Shown: one piece after another, positions 9,062 to 17,308 of the stretch
Position numbering within the stretch: the stretch's first letter is position 1
Layout: each line of letters opens with the position of its first letter
Program-made: the position numbers and the translations under genes
Notes under the pieces: model-generated
Database searches by the model: none
What the model was told of the DNA's origin: nothing
Seen by the model: only the letters and a program-made list of their open reading frames with translations
Assembly (NCBI GenBank): GCA_014360565.1
Contig: JACIXH010000022.1
Coordinates: 1 to 39,898 of the forward strand
Reading direction: 5' to 3'
DNA from: Nocardia sp.
GTDB lineage: Bacteria; Actinomycetota; Actinomycetes; Mycobacteriales; Mycobacteriaceae
DNA length: 39,898 nt

Positions 9062-10222
9062 ATGAACAGGTCGCGGACCAGCACGATGGTGGCGATGTCG
9101 GGCGCACTCGCCTCGGTGGTAGCGCTCAGCGGCTGTGGCGCGGATGACACCGCCCACGACCACGAGCGCACCCCGGGCGCCGAACCGATCGCCCTCACCT
9201 ACGACGGCGGCATCTACGTCCTCGACGGCGCCTCCCTCGCCCAGGAAGGCGAGGTGAAGCTCGAGGGGTACAACCGGCTCAACCCGGCCGGCGACGCCGA
9301 CCACCTGATGGTGTCGACCAAGGAGGGCTTCCGCGTCTTCGATGCCTACGCCGCCGAGTTCACCGGAACCGACTACGCCGCGGCCAAGCCCGGCCACGTG
9401 GTGCGGCACGCGGGCAAGACCGTGCTGTTCGCCGACGGCACCGGCGAGGTCACCGTCGTCGACACCGACAAGATCGACAGCGGAAAGTCCTCGGAGGTCT
9501 ACAAGGCCGCCACCGCGCACCACGGCGTCGCGCTCGAACTGAGCAATGGGAACCTGCTGGTCACCCTCGGCACCGAGGACTCGCGGGTCGGCCTCATGGC
9601 CCTCGACAAGGACCGCAAGGAGATCGCCCGCAACGAGGACTGCCCCGGCGTGCACGGCGAAGCCGCCGCCCAGGGTGAGGCCGTGGTGGTCGGCTGCCAG
9701 ACCGGCGCCGTCGTCTACCGCGACGGCAAGATCACCAAGGTGACCAGCCCGACCGCCTACGGCCGGATCGGCAACATGTCCGGCAGCGAGGTCTCCCCGA
9801 TCGTGCTGGGTGACTACAAGCAGGACAAGGAAGCCGAACTCGAACGCCCGCGCCAGATCTCGCTGGTGAACACCGCCGACGGCAGCCTGCGCCTGGTCGA
9901 TATCGGCACCAGCTACACCTTCCGCTCGCTGGGTCGCGGCCCGCAGGGTGAGGCCCTGGTGCTCGGCACCGACGGCAAGATCCACGTGATCGACCCCGTC
10001 GCGGGCACCGAGGTTCGCACCATCCCGGTGATCGGCACCTGGGAAGAGCCGCTCGACTGGCAGGACGCCCGCCCCGCGCTGTTCGTTCGTGGCGGCATCG
10101 CCTATGTCACCGATCCGGCGTCCAAGCAGGTGCACCGCGTGGACCTGACCGACGGCAAGATCACGGCCACGGCCACGCTCGCCGCCACCCCGGACGAGAT
10201 CACCGGCGTCGCCGCCCACTGA
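9062..10222 (+). CDS. aztD: Zinc metallochaperone AztD (lipoprotein beta-propeller)
   Basis: A 386-residue secreted propeller that in characterised systems passes zinc to AztC. It has a lipoprotein signal (lipobox ALSGC) and, right after it, the metal-binding tail DDTAHDHERTPG. Family-typical segments follow: ALTYDGGIYVLD, TAHHGVALELSNGNLLVT, CPGVHGEAAAQGE and VGCQTGAVV, with the His and Cys residues kept. ATG 9062 is preferred over ATG 9050 because GGAG lies seven bases before it. It is 27 bases after aztC and ends the operon; a strong hairpin follows at 10287. Regulation is expected through the Zur box at 5834. Confidence 0.88.
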   Translation: MNRSRTSTMVAMSGALASVVALSGCGADDTAHDHERTPGAEPIALTYDGGIYVLDGASLAQEGEVKLEGYNRLNPAGDADHLMVSTKEGFRVFDAYAAEFTGTDYAAAKPGHVVRHAGKTVLFADGTGEVTVVDTDKIDSGKSSEVYKAATAHHGVALELSNGNLLVTLGTEDSRVGLMALDKDRKEIARNEDCPGVHGEAAAQGEAVVVGCQTGAVVYRDGKITKVTSPTAYGRIGNMSGSEVSPIVLGDYKQDKEAELERPRQISLVNTADGSLRLVDIGTSYTFRSLGRGPQGEALVLGTDGKIHVIDPVAGTEVRTIPVIGTWEEPLDWQDARPALFVRGGIAYVTDPASKQVHRVDLTDGKITATATLAATPDEITGVAAH

Positions 10223-10286
10223 GGCCGGTGCGTGTCCGGCTCGTGCGCCGCGGGTCCTTGGCCCGGCGCCGACCGGTCTGTGCGTC

Positions 10287-10333
10287 CGATCGGGCCCGTC
10301 ACAGTCGAATGCTGACTGGGCGCGGCCCGATCG
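10287..10333. terminator. Bidirectional hairpin between aztD and the serine hydrolase
   Basis: A perfect 10-bp stem, CGATCGGGCC (10287-10296) with GGCCCGATCG (10324-10333), encloses a second stem CAGTC/GACTG. It lies between two convergent genes and has no T-run, as is usual for actinobacterial terminators. Confidence 0.6.
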
Positions 10334-10397
10334 AATCACTGTGTCGGCGGCGTCTGTCCCCCGGATCGAACCGGATGACGCTGCCCACAGCTCGGGC

Positions 10398-11597
10398 CTA
10401 CCGCCCGGCGCACTGCACGACGACCTCGCGTAGGTTGCGGCTGCGGACGTCGTCGAGGATCGCCATGCCGAGACGGTTCATGGTGTAGCCGAAGCCCAAT
10501 CCCGTAGTCGGATCGGCGAATCCGAAGGATCCGCCCAAACCGGTGGTGCCGTAGGCGCGCTTGTCGGAGCCGAAGCGGAAGCTGCCGCGCGACTTGCGAA
10601 AGCCCAGGTGGTAGCGGCTCTTGGTGTGCAGGACCAGGTCGTCGGCGGGCACATCGTCGGCGGTATCGGCGGCGGCCAGCAGATCGAGAACCTCGTCACC
10701 GATCGGCAGCGCCCCGGTGCGGCCTGCCGCGGCTCCGTAGACCTTCGCCAGCGCGCGGGCATTGCCGACGCCGTTCATGCCGGGCCATTCGATGTCGAGG
10801 AACTCCCGCCGCGCGGCACGTGCTGGAGCGCCGGGACGCGGATTGGTCAGCGCCGCATAGGAATACCCGCGCTTGGCGTAGACCTCGCCGCCGATACGCA
10901 GCGGCAGATCGCGCCACTCATAGCGCCAGATGTCGAGTCCCTTGGTCGCCGAGAGCTGGGCAACGCGCTCCATCGGCTCGTTCGCGGGCAGGCCGATGAA
11001 CAGATCGGCGTCTGTGGGGCGCGCGATCTCCTCGGCGAAGAAACGTCCGAGGCTTCGGCCCGCCGGATCCACCCGTCGCAGCAGTTCGCTCTGGTACAGC
11101 CCCAGCGTCAGTGCGTGATAGCCGTGCCGGGTGCCCGGCGCCCACGTCGGTTTCTGCGCGGCGAGCAGTTCGCCGAGCGCGTCGCGGTCCGACAGCTCAC
11201 CCAGTTTCACGATTCGGTCCAGCCCGGACAGCCCGGCCTGATGGTCGATCAGCTGACGCACCGTGATCCGCTCTTTGCCGTGCGCGCCGAACTCCGGCCA
11301 GTACTTCGCCACCGGCGCCTCGTAGTCGAGCAGCCCGCGCGAGACCGCCGTCGCGATGGTGAACGCCGCCATCCCCTTCGAGGAGGAGAACACCGGCACG
11401 ATCGTGTCGCGCTCCCACGCCACCTCGCGCCTGCGATCACGATGGCCTGCCCACAGATCCACCAGCGGCTGCTCGCCGGAATAGACGGCGACGGCGGCGC
11501 CGATCTCGCCGTGGTCGGTGAAGTTGCGGCGGAAGGCGTCGGCGACGGGGCCGAAACCGGCCGCCACGTCGCCGTGGATCGATGGTGCGGGGCTCAT
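10398..11597 (-). CDS. Serine beta-lactamase-fold esterase (LipP/EstB type)
   Basis: A 399-residue class C beta-lactamase-fold hydrolase without a signal peptide, so probably cytosolic. The catalytic SxxK is SSSK in PVFSSSKGMAAF; a YHAL segment in GTRHGYHALTLG fits the second-motif Tyr; GTTGLGGSFGFADP is the third motif, near the C-terminus. DLWAGHRDRRREVAWERDT is typical of the actinobacterial lipase/esterase group. Start ATG 11597 leaves 39 bases to the divergent serine hydrolase at 11637, so both share a promoter region. Substrate unknown; ester or D-peptide hydrolysis are the family options. Confidence 0.8.
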   Translation of the reverse strand: MSPAPSIHGDVAAGFGPVADAFRRNFTDHGEIGAAVAVYSGEQPLVDLWAGHRDRRREVAWERDTIVPVFSSSKGMAAFTIATAVSRGLLDYEAPVAKYWPEFGAHGKERITVRQLIDHQAGLSGLDRIVKLGELSDRDALGELLAAQKPTWAPGTRHGYHALTLGLYQSELLRRVDPAGRSLGRFFAEEIARPTDADLFIGLPANEPMERVAQLSATKGLDIWRYEWRDLPLRIGGEVYAKRGYSYAALTNPRPGAPARAARREFLDIEWPGMNGVGNARALAKVYGAAAGRTGALPIGDEVLDLLAAADTADDVPADDLVLHTKSRYHLGFRKSRGSFRFGSDKRAYGTTGLGGSFGFADPTTGLGFGYTMNRLGMAILDDVRSRNLREVVVQCAGR

Positions 11598-11636
11598 GGT
11601 GTCCACGATCGTAGCCGCGTCTCGTACGCTGCCGAT

Positions 11637-12452
11637 ATGCGATCGTTGCAGCAGGTTCAGCACTGGCCGGTCAAGAATGCCGCCGCCGCCGTGGTCACGG
11701 CCGACGGTGTATCGAGCATCGGTGACACCGAGCAGGTGTTCCGCCTCGCCTCGGTGACCAAACCGCTCGTCGCCTACGCCACGCTCGTGGCGGTCGAGGA
11801 AGGCGCGATCGAACTCGACCAACCCGCGGGCCCGCCCGGCTCGACTGTGCGCCATCTGCTCGCCCACACCTCGGGCATCGCGTTCGCCACTGCCGAAGTG
11901 CTCGCCGCGCCGGGCGTGCGGCGCATCTACTCCAGCGCGGGGTTCGAACTGCTCGCAGATTTCCTCACCGCGCAGACCGGCATCGAATTTCCGCAGTATC
12001 TGCGTGAGGCGGTTTTCGAGCCACTCGGTATGCGCTCGGCAGTCCTCGACGGTTCCGCGGGCCACGCGGCCAGCGCCTCCGTAGCTGATCTCACGCTATT
12101 CGCGAGCGAGTTGCTGGTACCCCAATTGATATCTCAGCAAACATTCGACGACGCGACCTCGGTGCAATTCCCCGACCGCAACGGAGTGCTGCCCGGATAC
12201 GGCCCCCAGCGACCCAACGACTGGGGATTGGGATTCGAGATCCGCGACGGGAAAACCCCGCACTGGACGGGGTCGGCCAATTCCGCCCGCACCTACGGGC
12301 ACTTCGGACAGTCCGGCACGTTCCTCTGGGTCGACCCGGAAATCGGGGTGGCGACAATCGCGTTGACCGACCGGAATTTCGGTGACTGGGCCAGAACGGC
12401 GTGGCCGAAATTCAGCGATTCCGTTATCGCAGAGACACATAACACGCAGTAA
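11637..12452 (+). CDS. Serine hydrolase, beta-lactamase family (short form)
   Basis: A 271-residue compact member of the same fold as its divergent neighbour. The SxxK motif is SVTK in FRLASVTKPLVAY, the second motif is YSSAGFELL, and the KTG-equivalent is HFGQSG. LLAHTSGIAF is the conserved strand before the second motif. There is no signal peptide. The frame is open far upstream, antisense to the neighbouring gene; ATG 11637 is chosen because homologous proteins of this group begin close to it and it clears the divergent gene. Confidence 0.78.
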   Translation: MRSLQQVQHWPVKNAAAAVVTADGVSSIGDTEQVFRLASVTKPLVAYATLVAVEEGAIELDQPAGPPGSTVRHLLAHTSGIAFATAEVLAAPGVRRIYSSAGFELLADFLTAQTGIEFPQYLREAVFEPLGMRSAVLDGSAGHAASASVADLTLFASELLVPQLISQQTFDDATSVQFPDRNGVLPGYGPQRPNDWGLGFEIRDGKTPHWTGSANSARTYGHFGQSGTFLWVDPEIGVATIALTDRNFGDWARTAWPKFSDSVIAETHNTQ

Positions 12453-12555
12453 AGTAACACGCGCAACACCGCGCACTTCAGTACACTCGTGCCACGCCAG
12501 ACCACGACGGGCCGTTGGGGAAGACGTTCCTTGTCGAGGCTGGAGGTGTTGGTAA

Positions 12556-13092
12556 GTGCGCGCATCGAGTCAGTTCGCTGACGCGACGGCGGGTGTGGTT
12601 TACATCCACTCATCGCCCGCCGCGTTGTGCCCTCACGTGGAATGGGCGCTGTCCACCGCGCTCTCGTCCCCCGCGAAATTGCGCTGGAACACCCAGCCCG
12701 CCGACGGACAACTCCGCGCCAGCAGCGATTGGATCGGCCCCGTCGGCACCGCGGCCCGGATAGCCCAGTCGTTGCGCACCTGGCCGGTTCTGCGGTTCGA
12801 AGTCACCGAGGACCCCAGCGAAGGCGTCGACGGCGAACGCTACAGCTTCGTGCCCACCCTCGGCCTCTGGCACGGATCCACCGGCGCCAACGGCGATGTG
12901 ATGCTCGGCGAAATGCGATTACGCGCTTTACTGCAAGCCGCCGCCGAACTCGACTCGCACGGAAACTTCGACCTACCCACCGAACTCGACCGTGCGCTGG
13001 GCTCGCCCTGGGATGAGGACCTCGAGGCTTTCCGGCAGGGAACCGACAGCGTTGGAGCGGAAGTCACCTGGCTGCGGCGAGACGTGGGCTGA
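12556..13092 (+). CDS. DUF3145 protein, conserved in actinobacteria
   Basis: A 178-residue soluble protein. GVVYIHSSPAALCPHVEWAL at the start, LRASSDWIGPVGTAARIAQSLRTWPVLRFEVTEDPS in the middle and GANGDVMLGEMRLRALL are the recognisable DUF3145 blocks. No catalytic motif is evident and the function is not known. It starts at GTG 12556 with GGAGG nine bases upstream. No operon partner: 103 bases separate it from the hydrolase and the next gene is convergent. Confidence 0.85.
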   Translation: MRASSQFADATAGVVYIHSSPAALCPHVEWALSTALSSPAKLRWNTQPADGQLRASSDWIGPVGTAARIAQSLRTWPVLRFEVTEDPSEGVDGERYSFVPTLGLWHGSTGANGDVMLGEMRLRALLQAAAELDSHGNFDLPTELDRALGSPWDEDLEAFRQGTDSVGAEVTWLRRDVG

Positions 13093-13132
13093 CCGCTTTC
13101 GATGTGAGGGCTGTTCGAGGTGGGGGCGCGGG

Positions 13133-13504
13133 TCAGTCGGCGAGGTCCATGCGGAGGAACTCGGTGATGCGCAGGAGCTTCGGTGGGCGGGGGATTTCGG
13201 GTGGGAGTATCTGGAACGCTTCGTCCCTGCCGATGATGCGTGGTGCGGTGAGAGCTACCTCCCGGCCGTCTTTGCGCAGTCGCGCGGTACCCGCGGCCAC
13301 AATGTTGCACACCCAGTCCGAGCCCGAGCCGTAGACCAGGACGAACAGGTAGCCGCCGTCGACGGGGTGGGCGTCGAGTGGGGTGTGGTAGATCGTTCCC
13401 GAGGTGCGGCCGGTGTGGGTGAGTACCGGCCATTTTCCGCCTGCGACGGCGCGCTTGTTGAACACGCGCTTGTTGATGTGTCCCCACCAGATCGGCATAG
13501 GCAT
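13133..13504 (-). CDS. Deazaflavin (F420)-dependent nitroreductase-family protein
   Basis: A 123-residue split-barrel protein of the Ddn/DUF385 family. The pattern KWPVLTHTGRTSGTIYHTPLDAHPVDGGYLFVLVYGSGSDWVCNIVAAGTARL is diagnostic: the TGRxSG and DWVxN segments line the F420 pocket. Substrate unknown; family members reduce quinones, nitro compounds or enones with F420H2. Start ATG 13504 has GGGAG upstream. It is divergent from a TetR regulator, with two matching inverted repeats between, so this gene is the likely target of that regulator. Confidence 0.83.
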   Translation of the reverse strand: MPMPIWWGHINKRVFNKRAVAGGKWPVLTHTGRTSGTIYHTPLDAHPVDGGYLFVLVYGSGSDWVCNIVAAGTARLRKDGREVALTAPRIIGRDEAFQILPPEIPRPPKLLRITEFLRMDLAD

Positions 13505-13533
13505 GGGCTGCTCCCTTGTTCGGGACGGTGTGA

Positions 13534-13567
13534 CTTACACCTGTAAGGCTGGCTTACGGTTGTAAGC
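13534..13567. promoter_or_regulatory. Twin TetR operators between the nitroreductase and TetR genes
   Basis: Two related inverted repeats, CTTACACCTGTAAG (13534-13547) and CTTACGGTTGTAAG (13553-13566), share CTTAC/GTAAG arms and are 19 bases apart start to start. They lie in the 92-base divergent intergenic region, 30 bases or more before each start. Spacing and symmetry suit a TetR dimer pair on nearly the same helix face. Confidence 0.7.
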
Positions 13568-13596
13568 TTGTCAATATTTCGCACCGAGGAGGTCCC

Positions 13597-14250
13597 ATGC
13601 CCGTACGTCGGCCGCTCAGTCGCGATCGTGTGCTGGCCGCTGCGATTCGGGTCGCCGATCGTGGGGGAGTGGAGGCCATCACGATGCGGCGGGTGGCCCA
13701 GGAGCTGGGGGTGGAGGCGATGTCGCTCTACAACCACGTGCCCAACAAGGACGCGATCCTCGACGGGGTGGTCGACTCGGTGTTCGCGGCGATCGAGTTG
13801 CCCGAGGCGGGCCATGCCGATTGGCGGGACGCGATTCGGGGCAGGGCGCGTTCGGCGCGCGCGGTGCTGGCCCGGCACAGTTGGGCGCTGGGGCTGATGG
13901 ACTCGCGCCGAAATCCTGGGCAGGCGACGCTACGTCATCACGACGCGGTCCTCGGAGTCCTGCGGGGCGCGGGATTCTCGCTGCCGATGGCGGCCCACGC
14001 TGTCTCGCTGATCGACAGCTACGTCGGAGGGTTCGTGCTTCAGGAGGCCAACTTGCCGATATCGGCGCCGGGCGACGTCGAGCAGGTCGCGGGCGACATT
14101 CTCGCCGACCTGCCCACCGACGAGCTGCCCCATCTCACCGAGATGATCCTCGACCACGCACTGCGACCGGGATACGACTATTCGAGCGAGTTCGATTTCG
14201 GACTGGATCTGATCCTGGACGGGCTCGAGGCGCGGCGAAGCTTGCCCTGA
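13597..14250 (+). CDS. TetR-family transcriptional regulator
   Basis: A 217-residue repressor. The helix-turn-helix is ITMRRVAQELGVEAMSLYNHVPNKDAILD (residues about 28-56), and the C-terminal part (HSWALGLMDSRRNPG, IDSYVGGFVLQEANLP) resembles the TetR_C class whose members include tetracycline-type repressors. Start ATG 13597 has GGAGG seven bases upstream. The twin operators at 13534-13567 suggest it controls itself and the divergent F420-type nitroreductase. The ligand is not deducible. Confidence 0.87.
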   Translation: MPVRRPLSRDRVLAAAIRVADRGGVEAITMRRVAQELGVEAMSLYNHVPNKDAILDGVVDSVFAAIELPEAGHADWRDAIRGRARSARAVLARHSWALGLMDSRRNPGQATLRHHDAVLGVLRGAGFSLPMAAHAVSLIDSYVGGFVLQEANLPISAPGDVEQVAGDILADLPTDELPHLTEMILDHALRPGYDYSSEFDFGLDLILDGLEARRSLP

Positions 14251-14257
14251 CGAGGTC

Positions 14258-14398
14258 TTACCTGGCCGGGGCCCCGAACCCGGCACCACCATCACCGTGC
14301 GCGGTGGTTGCGTCGACGGCGCCGAGTTCGCGTTCTCCGAGTTGGTCACGGTGAACGTGCCGAGCGGTATGCCGTCGACCGCCAGCCTCGACTTCTAG
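14258..14398 (+). pseudogene. Remnant of a secreted-protein C-terminus
   Basis: Eight bases after the TetR stop an open stretch reads LPGRGPEPGTTITVRGGC and on to PSGMPSTASLDF, ending in TAG 14396-14398. PGTTITVxGxC is typical of Ig-like repeats in secreted actinobacterial proteins. There is no start codon with a ribosome site and no N-terminal part, so it is best read as a gene fragment. Confidence 0.35.
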
Positions 14399-14449
14399 CA
14401 GCTTCGACCGCCGGCAGGTTCGAGGCCAGCCGCTGTGCCGAGGTTGTGG

Positions 14450-15340
14450 TCAGCTGACCGCGCGCCGGGCGGGGAGGGCGACGTGGTCGAGATCGTGGGC
14501 CATGACCGCGCCGGGGAAGGCGGCCTGCTCCATGAACAGGTGGTCCTCACCAGCGGTGTAGCGCTCCGAGAAATGCGTCAGAACAAGAGTTTTCACGCCG
14601 CACGCGCGAGCGACCTCGCCCGCCTGCCGCGCCGTGAGGTGGCCGCGTTCGTGCGCCTGATCGGTCTCGGTATCGAGAAAGGTGGACTCGATGATCAGCA
14701 TGTCGACGCCGTCGGCGAGCGCGAATACGTTGTCGCACAGCCGGGTATCCATGACGAATGCCACCTTCTGGCCCGGCCTCGGGGTCGAGCATTCCTCCAG
14801 CAGCGGCCCGGACAGCGCCCGGATCGCGGCACCGGAGATGGCGTGCTCGCGCAGCTTCTCGGGGAGATATGTCCGGCTGTCCGGCTCGGCGAGGCGATAT
14901 CCGTAGGTGGGAATGCTGTGGGCGAGCGCGAGCGCGGTGAGGGTGAAGCCGTTGCCCTGCAACGTTTCTCCCGGCCCGCTCACCGGGTGCTCGACCAGGG
15001 TGGGCGAGCCGTGATAGCTCGTCGCGTGTTTCAGTCGTTCCCAGTACTCGGCGCCCTCGGCGGGATAGACCGCATGCACGGCATGGGGCACGCCGTCGCG
15101 ACCGAGCCGCTGCACGATGCCGGGGACGCCCAGCGAGTGGTCACCGTGGAAATGGGTGACACACAGCCAACGCAGTTCGGTCGCGGAAGCGCCCGCATGT
15201 GTCATCTGCCGCTGCGTCCCATCACCGGGATCGAACAGCACCCCCTGCCCGTCCCAGCGCAGGAGGTAACCGTTCTGGTTGCGGCGGCGGGTGGGCACAG
15301 CCCCGGCTGTGCCGAGGACGACGAGTTCTCGTGTCGACAT
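14450..15340 (-). CDS. rnz: Ribonuclease Z
   Basis: A 296-residue metallo-beta-lactamase-fold endonuclease that trims tRNA 3' ends. The zinc motif is THFHGDHSLGVPG (His63, His65, Asp67, His68); MDTRL supplies a further Asp and LTHFSERY a further His. The N-terminal LVVLGTAGAVPTRRRNQNGYLL is the usual start. The internal ATG 15340 is preferred over a farther upstream ATG at 15445, because MSTRELVVLG matches the family start. It is divergent from the methyltransferase gene at 15489. Unlike most bacteria that encode CCA, this species has mixed tRNA ends, and the tRNA-Val in this window encodes CCA. Confidence 0.9.
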   Translation of the reverse strand: MSTRELVVLGTAGAVPTRRRNQNGYLLRWDGQGVLFDPGDGTQRQMTHAGASATELRWLCVTHFHGDHSLGVPGIVQRLGRDGVPHAVHAVYPAEGAEYWERLKHATSYHGSPTLVEHPVSGPGETLQGNGFTLTALALAHSIPTYGYRLAEPDSRTYLPEKLREHAISGAAIRALSGPLLEECSTPRPGQKVAFVMDTRLCDNVFALADGVDMLIIESTFLDTETDQAHERGHLTARQAGEVARACGVKTLVLTHFSERYTAGEDHLFMEQAAFPGAVMAHDLDHVALPARRAVS

Positions 15341-15488
15341 CGCCTCATCCTGGTCGGTCGCCGGGACGGTGTCACGTCGTTCGGTACGCGGTGGTGATGG
15401 GGGCATGCGGACGAGCGGGATGGTGGGATGGACCGGGTGTGCCACTCGCCGAGGCTCGCACTGATGACACAGCTTCCGGAGGACGACA

Positions 15489-16255
15489 ATGGATCTGTTC
15501 GACTACGACGCGGAACTACGCCTGCACAATGCGCACCTTCGCGCGGCCGCGAGGGTCGGCGCTGGCGATCGCGTGCTCGACATCGGTTGTGGCACAGGGC
15601 AGACCACGCGCCAAGCAGCCCGGGCCGCTGTCGAGGGGAGCGCGGTGGGGGTCGACAACTCGAAGGTGATGCTCGAGCGGGCCCGTCGGATCAGTGCTGA
15701 CGAGGGGCCGCCGAATGTCGATTTCGTGCTGGCGGATGCACAGGTGAATGCTTTTCCACCGCCAGCTTTCGACCTTTGCATCAGCAGATTCGGTGTGATG
15801 TTCTTCGCCGATCCACTGGCCGCGTTCACCAATATCGCGCGCGCGCGTTGCGTCCAGGAGGTCGTCTCGCCTGGCTTGTCTGGCAAGGCCACGACCGCAA
15901 CGAATGGGCAACCGTATTCAGCGACGTCCTTGCCGCGTCTATCGCCGCCCCTGCGCGCGGTCCCTTCTCGCTCGGCGACCGGTCTACCGCTGAATCACTG
16001 GTGACATCAGCGGGTTTCACCGATATAGCGCTCACTGACATCGCAGAGCCCGTCTACTACGGACCTGACAGTGCGGCTGCCTACGGCAACCTGCTTCGCC
16101 TGACGGGGTTCACGGCGTTCCTCGCCGGCCTCGAGTCTGCGAAAGCCGAGCAGGCCCGTGCGCGACTGCGCGAGGTCCTGAGCGACCATCAGACCGAAAG
16201 CGGAGTGTGTTTCGATTCGCGCGCTTGGCTCATCACCGCTCGCCGTCGTCTTTGA
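15489..16255 (+). CDS. SAM-dependent class I methyltransferase, frameshifted in a CG repeat
   Basis: Two frames together encode one methyltransferase of about 254 residues. The first has motif I VLDIGCGTGQTTRQAA, an acidic motif II VGVDNSKVMLERAR and FDLCISRFGVMFFADPLAAFTNIARA; the second continues LRPGGRLAWLVWQGHDRNEWATVF and runs to ARRRL. The switch falls in (CG)6 at 15836-15847: removing one CG unit (or adding one base) restores a single frame. The start ATG 15489 has GGAGG ten bases before it. Overall it resembles the SAM-binding methyltransferases of the UbiE/Methyltransf_25 group; substrate unknown. It could be slipped, inactive, or a sequencing error. Confidence 0.75.
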
Positions 16256-16397
16256 ACATCGGCCGCTGACGAAGAGGGCGAGTGGGCCCGGCGGCATCGT
16301 GCGGACAGATTTTCCGGATGTGGGTGAATCCTTTCGGGGCGACGGTGCCTCTTATGTGTGTCGCGACGCCCGTCGGGACAGGACACGGAGGTCTGTT

Positions 16398-16487
16398 GTG
16401 GTCATCGGTATCGGTGTTGTCGTCGGTTTGGTGTTGGTCTGTACGTGCATGGTGGTCGTGAAGCGCAAACGAGCTGGGCGTGGGTGA
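16398..16487 (+). CDS. 29-residue single-span membrane peptide ahead of the sigma factor
   Basis: From GTG 16398, with GGAGG six bases upstream, a short frame encodes one hydrophobic helix (VIGIGVVVGLVLVCTCMVVV) followed by KRKRAGRG and TGA at 16485-16487. The basic tail after the helix suggests the C-terminus stays in the cytoplasm. It overlaps the sigma factor start by eight bases, so the two are likely translated together. The frame is open further upstream to GTG 16299, but without a ribosome site. No homology recognised. Confidence 0.5.
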   Translation: MVIGIGVVVGLVLVCTCMVVVKRKRAGRG

Positions 16488-17043
16488 GTCGCGGTGGCCC
16501 GATGAGCGATTGATCGTCGCCGCGCAGGGTGGTGACGTGGAATCGATCGCGGCGCTGGTATCGGGTTCGCATCCACATATCCAGCGCTTCGCTCATTCCC
16601 TGTGCGCCACACCGGAAGACGCCGAGGACGCGGCGCAAGAGGCGCTGATCATCCTGTATCGCAAGATCGGGATGTTGCGCGCCTCCGGTGCGCTGGCGTC
16701 GTGGATGTTCCGGATCGTTCGCAACGAGTGCCTGCGTCGCGCACGGACGAGTCTGTCTGGCCGAATCCCGGTGCGAGACAACATTTCGGCCGCTTCGGCG
16801 GAGGACGAAGTGCTGCGGCGTCTGGAAGCGGGCAGGGTGGCGGCGGCGGTCGCCGGCTTGCCCGCCGACCAGCGCAGCGTCCTGATCATGCGCGACATCC
16901 AGGGCTACAGCGGGCGGATGGTCGCCGATGTGCTCGGGCTCAGCACGGCGGCGATGAAATCGCGGCTGCACCGGGCACGGGCGGCAGTTCAGCACGCACT
17001 ACAGGCGATGCCCGATGAGGCTCCGGGAGGAAATGATGAGTGA
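16480..17043 (+). CDS. ECF-family RNA polymerase sigma factor
   Basis: A 187-residue sigma-70 family protein. Region 2 is HPHIQRFAHSLCATPEDAEDAAQEALIILYRKIGMLRASGALASWMFRIVRNECLRR, and region 4 is LPADQRSVLIMRDIQGYSGRMVADVLGLSTAAMKSRLHRARAAV. It begins at GTG 16480, inside the end of the membrane peptide, and ends over the start of the CxxC membrane protein, so three genes form one coupled unit. No classical zinc-binding anti-sigma factor follows; the two small membrane proteins are the only candidates for control. Target promoters cannot be inferred from this window. Confidence 0.88.
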   Translation: MGESRWPDERLIVAAQGGDVESIAALVSGSHPHIQRFAHSLCATPEDAEDAAQEALIILYRKIGMLRASGALASWMFRIVRNECLRRARTSLSGRIPVRDNISAASAEDEVLRRLEAGRVAAAVAGLPADQRSVLIMRDIQGYSGRMVADVLGLSTAAMKSRLHRARAAVQHALQAMPDEAPGGNDE

Positions 17044-17308
17044 TGATTTCGCGAGCAAGTCCCTGTTCGAGCACCTGGTGCGCGGTGGGGTGGGCTTCGG
17101 TGCGCTGGTCGGCTCGATGGCGCTGATCCCGGTGATCGGGCCGGTCGGTTTGTTGTTGCTGCCGGTGGGTGTGGTCGCGTTGCGCGGGTGTCCGATGTGC
17201 TGGGCGATCGGGCTGACGCAGACCCTGTCGAGAGGCAGGTTGCGGCGTTCCTGCGCTGACGGTCAGTGCAAGCTGACGGTCAGCGACACCCATCGGGTTG
17301 CTTCCTAG
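17033..17308 (+). CDS. Small membrane protein with CPMCW motif, coupled to the sigma factor
   Basis: A 91-residue protein from ATG 17033 (ATG 17036 is equally possible; GGGAGG lies just upstream). One or two hydrophobic segments (GGVGFGALVGSMALIPVIGPVGLLLLPVGVVAL) are followed by RGCPMCWAIGLTQTLSRGRLRRSC and a last Cys in DGQC. Four cysteines, two as CxxC, could bind metal or form a redox pair. The start lies inside the last codons of the sigma gene. Location suggests it modulates the sigma factor; the sequence is not that of a known anti-sigma family that I recognise. Confidence 0.65.
   Translation: MMSDDFASKSLFEHLVRGGVGFGALVGSMALIPVIGPVGLLLLPVGVVALRGCPMCWAIGLTQTLSRGRLRRSCADGQCKLTVSDTHRVAS

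Noticed and set aside
16299..16397. N-terminal extension of the 29-residue membrane peptide
   Set aside because: No ribosome site at GTG 16299, while GGAGG is well placed before GTG 16398.
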